Shown in pieces: positions 1 to 5,267 of a DNA stretch of 8,147 nt (positions are counted from its first letter, which is position 1; every line of letters begins with the position of its first letter). The stretch is from NCBI GenBank assembly GCA_017459225.1, contig JAFUDL010000515.1, positions 1 to 8,147 of the forward strand, given 5' to 3'. The translations under genes and the position numbers were made by a program. Source of the DNA: Kiritimatiellia bacterium. GTDB lineage: Bacteria; Verrucomicrobiota; Kiritimatiellia; RFP12; UBA1067. The notes below the pieces were generated by a model that saw only the letters and a list, made by a program, of their open reading frames with translations, did not search any database and was not told the origin of the DNA.

Positions 1-791
1 CCGTCGATTCCAAGCCCGAGGAGGGATTCCGTCCCGACTTCGACGCGATGGCTGCCGCAGTCACGCCGAAGACGCGCGCGCTTCTCGTGAACTCGCCGAA
101 CAACCCCACGGGCTGCATATACGCAGAGGAGGACATGCGCCGCCTCGCCAAGATAGTGAACGACGTGAACGCCGCGCGCGAGGCCGAGTTCGGCGACGCG
201 GCGCGTCCGCTCTACCTTCTGAGCGACGAGCCCTACCGCGCCTTCGCGTACGACGGCGCCGTGGTGCCGCCAGTGATGCCACTCACGCCGTACGCCGTGG
301 TGCTGGGCTCGTTCTCGAAGACGCTCTCGCTCGCCGGCGAGCGCGTGGGCTACGTGGCGGTGCATCCCGAGATGCCCGACGGCAACACGCTCGTCAACGC
401 GATCACGCTCACGAACCGCACGCTCGGATTCGTGAACTCGCCCGTGATCGGGCAGCGCCTCGCGGCCAACCTGCTCGACCAGACGGTGGACCTCGAGATC
501 TACGACCGCCGCCGCAGGCTCATGGCGAAGGTGCTGCAGGATGCGGGCGTGGAGTTCTGCATGCCCAGAGGCGCGTTCTACTTCTTCCCGAAGGCGCCTG
601 GCGGCGACGACCTTGCATTCGTCGACGCGCTTCAGGAGGAGCTGATACTTGCAGTGCCGGGGCGCGGTTTCGGAATGGCGGCCCATGTGCGCCTTTCGTG
701 CAGCGTGGACGAGCGTATCATCGAGCGTTCGGCCGAAGGGTTCAAGCGTGCCGTGGAGAAGATGAAGCGCGCAGGCGGGGCGGCGTCATGA
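1..791 (+). CDS. PLP-dependent aminotransferase, class I/II (5' truncated)
   Basis: This is the C-terminal part of a fold-type-I, aspartate-aminotransferase-like enzyme that transfers an amino group between an amino acid and a 2-oxo acid using pyridoxal phosphate. It is probably cytosolic. The frame is open from base 3, before the first ATG at 48, so that ATG is internal and the true start lies outside the window. Visible motifs: NNPTG at 99-113, whose second Asn contacts PLP; SDEPY at 222-236, with the Asp for the pyridine nitrogen and the Tyr for the PLP O3'; SFSKTLSLAGERVGY, with the Schiff-base Lys at 318-320; and HVRLSCS near the end, with the carboxylate-binding Arg at 690-692. About 260 residues are present of a usual ~390-440. 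The exact substrate cannot be read from the sequence. The stop (TGA 789-791) overlaps the start of the next gene, which suggests translational coupling. Confidence 0.93.
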   Translation, partial: VDSKPEEGFRPDFDAMAAAVTPKTRALLVNSPNNPTGCIYAEEDMRRLAKIVNDVNAAREAEFGDAARPLYLLSDEPYRAFAYDGAVVPPVMPLTPYAVVLGSFSKTLSLAGERVGYVAVHPEMPDGNTLVNAITLTNRTLGFVNSPVIGQRLAANLLDQTVDLEIYDRRRRLMAKVLQDAGVEFCMPRGAFYFFPKAPGGDDLAFVDALQEELILAVPGRGFGMAAHVRLSCSVDERIIERSAEGFKRAVEKMKRAGGAAS

Positions 792-2047
792 AAAGAGCGT
801 TTTTCATATTCGCGTTGGCGGCGTGCGCGGCGGCGCACGGCGATCTTTTGAAGTCGCCGATGGACTGGAAGCCGGTGCAGACGAACGAGATCGCGCGCTG
901 GAAGGCCGAGAACTCGGCGCCGAAGGGCGTGGTGGCGGACAAGTCCGCGCGCACGGTGCGCTTTCTCGCGGAGGCGACGGGAATCGGAGCGGACGAGACG
1001 GTGGAGTTCCTTGCCATAGGTCCGCTTTCGGACCGTGCGTACGAGTCGATGTTCGTGACGGTGGCGTCGCCTGCGGCGATCGCGGCGGCGTGCGAGGAGA
1101 TCGGCCTGCCGCTGGGGAAGGGAGTGGATCCGGTGGCGGCGAGGTTCTGGCCGCTGGGAGAGAAGGTGACCATGTCGGTGAAGGCGTGGGGAAAGAACGC
1201 GGCATCGCGTCCGTCAGGGCCGATCACCGCATTTCTGAAGGATGCGCGAGCGGCGGAAGAGGGACGCATCCTCGAGGCGCCGTTCGCGTACACTGGTGGT
1301 GCGCGAGATGCGCTTGGCCAGCCTGTGGCGTCCACAAACGCGCCCTGCGCCGTGTTTGCGCTCTACAACCACGGCCCCGCGCTACTGCAGCTGGACGGGA
1401 TGCTTGACCAGTCCGGCTCGTACGGACGCTTCGTGACGCTCGCGAAGCACGAGGAGGGCGCGCTCTACGAGGTGCAGATCTCGTGGGACGGGAAGAGGCG
1501 CGTGAAGGAGGTGGACCTGAAGCTCACTGCTGACAACGCCGGCGAGGAGATGGGGTCGCTCAAGGATGATTCGAAGAATTTTGACGTGCACGCGACGATC
1601 TCCTTCGACTCGTCCGTCACCATCGAGCGCGCAACGGCCGTGGCGCGCGCCTTCGCGATGCTTGACGGAGCCGGCGTCAAGATGAACGGATGCGGCAAGG
1701 GGCAGTTCTTCTTCCGCTCGTTTCTCCCCGAGGAGAAGTGGCGCGACCGCGCGTCGCGCGCGTTCCAGCCGTTCGAGGTGCATGTGGCGGAGGATGGCTC
1801 GCGCTCGTTCACATTCGTGGAGGAGGACTGGAGCGGGGAGGGGCTCGACCCCGTGCTGAAGCCCAGGACGACGCCGTTCAAGGAGTGGAGCGAGCTTCCC
1901 GGCATCATCGCGAAGACGGGCGAGCAGGGGGCGAAGATCATGGTGATGTTCATATACGCGCCGAAGAGCGCGCGGGTGGCGGACATCACGCCGATGATAG
2001 GAGCGGTGTTTCCGCGCGTGAACACATTCTACGTGTTCGGCGAATGA
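788..2047 (+). CDS. exported protein of unknown function, YdjY-like N-terminal region
   Basis: A 419-residue protein starting at ATG 788, which overlaps the aminotransferase stop as ATGA. An upstream in-frame start at 698 would lie inside the aminotransferase and would bury the signal peptide, so it is rejected. The N-terminus (MKRAFFIFALAACAAAHG) is a short export signal. LAAC at residues 10-13 fits a lipobox, though Cys13 is unusually close to the N-terminus; otherwise signal peptidase I would cut near residue 18. The stretch from about residue 40 to 140 (SARTVRF, VEFLAIGP, YESMFVT, IGLPLGKGV, VTMSVKAWG) resembles YdjY-type domains in secreted planctomycete and verrucomicrobial proteins. 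The last ~60 residues faintly recall the periplasmic domain of ExbD/TolR. Both assignments come from pattern memory and are not firm. No catalytic motif is recognised and no membrane segment follows the signal. Confidence 0.8.
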   Translation: MKRAFFIFALAACAAAHGDLLKSPMDWKPVQTNEIARWKAENSAPKGVVADKSARTVRFLAEATGIGADETVEFLAIGPLSDRAYESMFVTVASPAAIAAACEEIGLPLGKGVDPVAARFWPLGEKVTMSVKAWGKNAASRPSGPITAFLKDARAAEEGRILEAPFAYTGGARDALGQPVASTNAPCAVFALYNHGPALLQLDGMLDQSGSYGRFVTLAKHEEGALYEVQISWDGKRRVKEVDLKLTADNAGEEMGSLKDDSKNFDVHATISFDSSVTIERATAVARAFAMLDGAGVKMNGCGKGQFFFRSFLPEEKWRDRASRAFQPFEVHVAEDGSRSFTFVEEDWSGEGLDPVLKPRTTPFKEWSELPGIIAKTGEQGAKIMVMFIYAPKSARVADITPMIGAVFPRVNTFYVFGE

Positions 2048-2050
2048 AGT

Positions 2051-2054
2051 GGAG
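2051..2054 (+). promoter_or_regulatory. ribosome binding site (GGAG) for the methyltransferase gene
   Basis: GGAG sits 6 nt before ATG 2061, which favours that start over the in-frame GTG at 2049, four codons earlier. The GTG has no Shine-Dalgarno sequence at a useful distance. Confidence 0.55.
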
Positions 2055-2060
2055 CGCATC

Positions 2061-3320
2061 ATGACGGTGACGGTCAAGATCGAGAAGAACGTTTACGGCG
2101 GCGATGGACTGTGCCGCCTTGGCGACGGGCGGGTGTGCTTTGTGCCGGGCGCCTTTGTGGGCGAGACGGTGAAGGCGGAGATCGTAGAGCAGAAGAAGCG
2201 CTACGTGAAGGCGCGCCTCGTGGAGATGCTGGAGACGGAAGGGGTGCGGGCCGCGCCGGAGCCGCGCCTGCCGTCCGCCGAGACCGCAGGGCGCATCGGC
2301 CTCGTCTATGCGCCGGTCACGTACGAGACGGAGCTCAAGATCAAGCAGGACCAGCTCGAGAACTTCCTCTGGAAGGTGGCGCACTGCGTGGTGCCTCTCA
2401 AGGTGGTCGGCGCGCCGCAGACGCTCGGATACCGCAACAAGGTGGTGTACCACACCGAGCGCCAGAACGGGAAATGGGTGCTTGGATACCGCGCGGAGCC
2501 CGAGCACCGCGTGGTGGACATGCCGCAGGACCCTCTTGCGTGCGAAGCGATCAACGCAGCGCTGCCTACGATCAGGTCCGGCGTGTTCTCTCTGCTCACG
2601 CAAGGCGCGCGCGCAGTGCGCCAGAGCGCGAAGGCTGCGGACAACGTGACGGTGCGCTGGACCGCCATCGACGGCGTGAAGTGGTGGCTGGGCGATCCGC
2701 CGCAGGGCCTCGAGCTCCACGAGCGGGCCGACGGACGCACCTTCCGCGTTCCGGGCGATGGTTTCTTCCAGGTGAATCCCATGGTGGGCGACATGCTCGC
2801 CAGGGCTGTGCGCGAGGCGTACGCCGCAGGCGCGGCCGTTGCGCCGCACGTGCTGGATCTCTACTGCGGCGTCGGCGTGTTCGGGCTATGCTGCCTGCAG
2901 GGCGCGGCGCAGGGCGGAGAGCAGCCGCGCCTTGTTGGCGTTGAGAGCGGGCGTGGCGCGGTGGCCGCCGCGAAGCGCAACGCAGAGGCAATGGGCGTGA
3001 AGGCGAACTTCTTCTGCGAGCGCGTGGGGGCGAGCCTCGGTCGCATAAAGGTGGGCGCCAGGCACACGGTGATAGTGGATCCTCCAAGAGGCGGCATGGA
3101 GCCGAACGTGCCGGGATGGCTCGCGAACAGGCCCGCGCAGCGCCTCGTCTACGTGAGCTGCGATCCCGCCACGCTGGTGCGTGACCTGGAGACGCTCTCG
3201 AAGAAGTACGAGATACGCGACGTGACGCTCTTCGACATGTTCCCGCGCACCGCGCGCTTCGAGACGCTCGTCGTGATGGAGAAGAAGCTGCCCGTCTCCG
3301 CAGGAGGGGCCGGGGCGTGA
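2061..3320 (+). CDS. RlmD/TrmA-family RNA (uracil-C5)-methyltransferase with TRAM domain, Fe-S cysteines absent
   Basis: A cytosolic, SAM-dependent enzyme of 419 residues that likely makes 5-methyluridine in rRNA or tRNA. Residues ~1-60 form the TRAM RNA-binding domain (YGGDGLCRL, FVPGAFVGE, KKRYVKARL). A central linker contains GYRNKV, and the class I methyltransferase fold follows: FFQVNPMVGD, SAM motif LDLYCGVGVFGL near residue 266, VDPPRGG, catalytic Cys367 in VYVSCDPATLVRDL, and the conserved Glu401 in FPRTARFETLVVMEK. The family's usual four-Cys Fe-S site after the TRAM domain is missing: residues ~69-85 (PEPRLPSAETAGRIG) hold no Cys, and the later Cys before 'PL' is Asp here (QDPLAC). 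Whether the target is 23S rRNA U1939/U747 or tRNA U54 cannot be decided. The gene sits 13 bp after the exported-protein gene and overlaps the TetR gene by 4 bp. Confidence 0.9.
   Translation: MTVTVKIEKNVYGGDGLCRLGDGRVCFVPGAFVGETVKAEIVEQKKRYVKARLVEMLETEGVRAAPEPRLPSAETAGRIGLVYAPVTYETELKIKQDQLENFLWKVAHCVVPLKVVGAPQTLGYRNKVVYHTERQNGKWVLGYRAEPEHRVVDMPQDPLACEAINAALPTIRSGVFSLLTQGARAVRQSAKAADNVTVRWTAIDGVKWWLGDPPQGLELHERADGRTFRVPGDGFFQVNPMVGDMLARAVREAYAAGAAVAPHVLDLYCGVGVFGLCCLQGAAQGGEQPRLVGVESGRGAVAAAKRNAEAMGVKANFFCERVGASLGRIKVGARHTVIVDPPRGGMEPNVPGWLANRPAQRLVYVSCDPATLVRDLETLSKKYEIRDVTLFDMFPRTARFETLVVMEKKLPVSAGGAGA
3302..3307 (+). promoter_or_regulatory. ribosome binding site (AGGAGG) for the TetR gene
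   Basis: A perfect AGGAGG lies inside the end of the methyltransferase gene, 9 nt before GTG 3317. It supports a GTG start and therefore the 4-bp GTGA overlap with the methyltransferase stop. Confidence 0.75.
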
Positions 3321-3919
3321 GAGCCGTGGTGGACCACCGCGCGCGCCGCCAGGAGGTTATAGCGAAGGCCATACGGCTCTTCGCGAGGCTAGGCTACAAG
3401 GACGTCTCGTTCCGCGAGCTCTCCGAGGAGTGCGGCCTCGCGCGCACGGTGCTCTATCGATACTTCAGAAGCAAGCGCCAGATATTCGACTGCGCGATAA
3501 GCCTGGTGCTCGTCCGCATAGTGCAGAAGCACAACGAGATCGTGCACTCGAAGCTGCCGGCCTCCGTGCGTCTGCGCCAGATATGCAACGTGGTTACGGC
3601 GACGCTCTTCGACAACCGAGACTTCCTCTGCGTGATAATCGACTTCGTGATGTCGATGAAGCGCGAGGGGCACGACATGACGCGGCGAATAATGCGCTTC
3701 ACGATCGGCCTCAAGCGCATCATGCACACGCTCCTGACATGGGGAGTGCACAGGGGCGAGTTCGGCGCGCACGTGAACCCCGACATCATCACCGACATCC
3801 TCTACGCGCAGTTCGAGAGCGCCGTGCTGCGCCTCGCGGTGAGCGGCGACGCGGTGCAGGCCGACGTGGTGGACCGCATAGACGAGATACTCAAGAGCCT
3901 CTCCGTTCACGCCGGCTAG
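3317..3919 (+). CDS. TetR/AcrR-family transcriptional regulator
   Basis: A 200-residue protein of normal TetR size. The N-terminal DNA-binding domain spans residues ~10-58 and has the family pattern: VIAKAIRLFARLGYKDVSF, then helix-turn-helix RELSEECGLARTVLYRYFRSK (about 33-53), where LYRYF is the signature of the recognition helix. The remaining ~140 residues form the ligand-binding and dimerisation domain, which is too divergent to predict a ligand. The GTG start at 3317 is supported by AGGAGG 9 nt upstream, and it overlaps the methyltransferase stop, so translation is probably coupled. Its place just before the GH5-GH31 pair makes it a candidate local repressor of those genes, but I see no clear operator palindrome in the 44-bp gap that follows. 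About 10 of 17 Ile codons are ATA, which is striking for such a GC-rich sequence. Confidence 0.92.
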   Translation: MRAVVDHRARRQEVIAKAIRLFARLGYKDVSFRELSEECGLARTVLYRYFRSKRQIFDCAISLVLVRIVQKHNEIVHSKLPASVRLRQICNVVTATLFDNRDFLCVIIDFVMSMKREGHDMTRRIMRFTIGLKRIMHTLLTWGVHRGEFGAHVNPDIITDILYAQFESAVLRLAVSGDAVQADVVDRIDEILKSLSVHAG

Positions 3920-3949
3920 CGCTGGCGGGCGTTGCGGCGCAATCTGTGG

Positions 3950-3955
3950 AAGGAG
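3950..3955 (+). promoter_or_regulatory. ribosome binding site (AAGGAG) for the GH5 gene
   Basis: AAGGAG ends 8 nt before ATG 3964. It fixes this start and excludes the long in-frame extension back to 3430 that would overlap the TetR gene. Confidence 0.75.
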
Positions 3956-3963
3956 AAGCGATC

Positions 3964-5217
3964 ATGAGAATGTTGCCATCTTCGAGAATCGTGCGCGCGG
4001 CCGCGTTCGCTGCCGTGGCGGGATGCGTGCTGGCGGCGTCCGGCGCGGAGGGATTCCTGCGCGTGAAGGGAAAGGACATCGTCGACGCGCGCGGCGAGAA
4101 GTTCTTCATACGCGGAACGAACCTCGGCCACTGGCTCAATCCAGAAGGCTACATGTTCGGCTTCAAGAGATGCTCTTCCGCCCACTTCATGGACGAGATG
4201 TTCAAGCAGCTCGTGGGCCCGGAGGAGACGGCGAAGTTCTGGCGCGCGTTCAAGGATTCGTACATCACCGAGGCCGACATCGCCTTTGTAGCCCGCACCG
4301 GCTCCAACACCGTGCGCCTGCCGTTCCACTACAAGCTCTTCACCGACGAGGACTATCTTGGCCTCACCGGCGCGCAGGACGGCTTCAAGCGCATCGACGA
4401 CGTCGTCAACTGGTGCCGCCGGCACGGTCTGCGCGTGATACTCGACATGCACGACTGCCCCGGCGGCCAGACAGGCGACAACATCGACGACAGCCACGGC
4501 TATCCCTGGCTCTTCGAAAGCGAAGGCCTTCAGCGCCAGTACTGCGACATCTGGCGCTCGATCGCGCGCCGCTACGCGAACGAGCCCGTGGTGCTCGGCT
4601 ACGATCTCATGAACGAGCCGATATCAAGCCGCCTTGACGACAAGGACGAAATCAACAAGCGCCTCGAACAGGTGCAGAAGCGCGCCGTGAAGGCCATCCG
4701 CGAAGTCGACCGCCGCCACATCGTTATGCTCGCCGGCGCGCAGTGGAACTCCAATTTCCAGCCGTTCACCGACTGGAAGTTCGACTCGAACATGATGTAC
4801 ACCTGCCACCGCTACTGGACGGAGCCCACGAAGATCGACGACTTCGTGGCCTTCCGCGACAAGACCGGCCTTGCGATGTTCATGGGCGAGACGGGCCACA
4901 ACTCCTACGACTGGTACCGTACCTTCACGAAGACGATGGAGACGAACAACATCGGCTGGACCTACTGGCCGCTCAAGAAGCAGAACGACGGCGCGTGGCT
5001 TGTATTTCCCTTGCCGAAGGGATGGAAGGAGAACATCGTGAAGTTCGCGGACGGCGAGCGCAGCACCTACGCCGATATACAGAAGAACCGTCCCGACCGC
5101 GCCCTTGCCGTGCGCCTGATGCGCGAATACGTGCGTTCCTGCAAGTTTGCGGGATGCACCGCCGACGCCCGCTATCTAGAAGCCCTAGGCCTCAAGGTTC
5201 CCGCCGCGGAGAAGTGA
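3964..5217 (+). CDS. exported glycoside hydrolase family 5 (cellulase/exo-glucanase-like)
   Basis: A 417-residue secreted or lipid-anchored enzyme that hydrolyses beta-linked glycans with retention of configuration. Residues 1-28 are an export signal. VAGC at 18-21 fits a lipobox (Cys21), while SGA|E at 26-28 would suit signal peptidase I. The rest is a single GH5 (beta/alpha)8 barrel: FFIRGTNLGHWLNPEGYMF opens it; NTVRLPFHY marks the conserved Arg strand; ILDMHDCPGG carries His163; LMNEP carries the acid/base Glu218; YTCHRYW carries His282; FMGETGH carries the nucleophile Glu309; and GWTYWPLKK holds the conserved Trp residues 332/335. All key GH5 residues are present. The RGTNLG.WL opening resembles exo-beta-1,3-glucanase and related bacterial GH5 subfamilies, but the substrate is not certain. 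No carbohydrate-binding module is attached. The GH31 gene follows 50 bp downstream. Confidence 0.93.
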   Translation: MRMLPSSRIVRAAAFAAVAGCVLAASGAEGFLRVKGKDIVDARGEKFFIRGTNLGHWLNPEGYMFGFKRCSSAHFMDEMFKQLVGPEETAKFWRAFKDSYITEADIAFVARTGSNTVRLPFHYKLFTDEDYLGLTGAQDGFKRIDDVVNWCRRHGLRVILDMHDCPGGQTGDNIDDSHGYPWLFESEGLQRQYCDIWRSIARRYANEPVVLGYDLMNEPISSRLDDKDEINKRLEQVQKRAVKAIREVDRRHIVMLAGAQWNSNFQPFTDWKFDSNMMYTCHRYWTEPTKIDDFVAFRDKTGLAMFMGETGHNSYDWYRTFTKTMETNNIGWTYWPLKKQNDGAWLVFPLPKGWKENIVKFADGERSTYADIQKNRPDRALAVRLMREYVRSCKFAGCTADARYLEALGLKVPAAEK

Positions 5218-5267
5218 GATTTAGAGCCGTTTGCACCCCCTGGACACATCAAAAGGAGATGCCTATC
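5218..5267 (+). other. short GH5-GH31 intergenic spacer
   Basis: This 50-bp spacer is somewhat AT-richer than the genes. It shows no hairpin followed by a T run and no clear -35/-10 pair, so read-through from GH5 into GH31 is the simplest reading. It holds the GH31 ribosome binding site. Confidence 0.5.
5253..5258 (+). promoter_or_regulatory. ribosome binding site (AAGGAG) for the GH31 gene
   Basis: AAGGAG ends 9 nt before ATG 5268. An in-frame ATG at 5259 directly abuts the AAGGAG with no spacing, so 5268 is the better start. Confidence 0.75.

Noticed and set aside
698..787. Earlier start for the exported protein at 698
   Set aside because: It would overlap the aminotransferase by about 90 bp and hide the hydrophobic signal that begins exactly at ATG 788.
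3910..3927. Hairpin CGCCGGC-tagc-GCTGGCG over the TetR stop codon as a terminator
   Set aside because: The 7-bp stem (one G-U pair) is real, but no T run follows, so an intrinsic terminator cannot be supported. GC-rich DNA gives many such stems.
3430..3963. N-terminal extension of the GH5 reading frame back into the TetR gene
   Set aside because: The extension is Arg/His-rich, out of frame with TetR, and would bury the signal peptide. AAGGAG 8 nt before ATG 3964 marks the real start.
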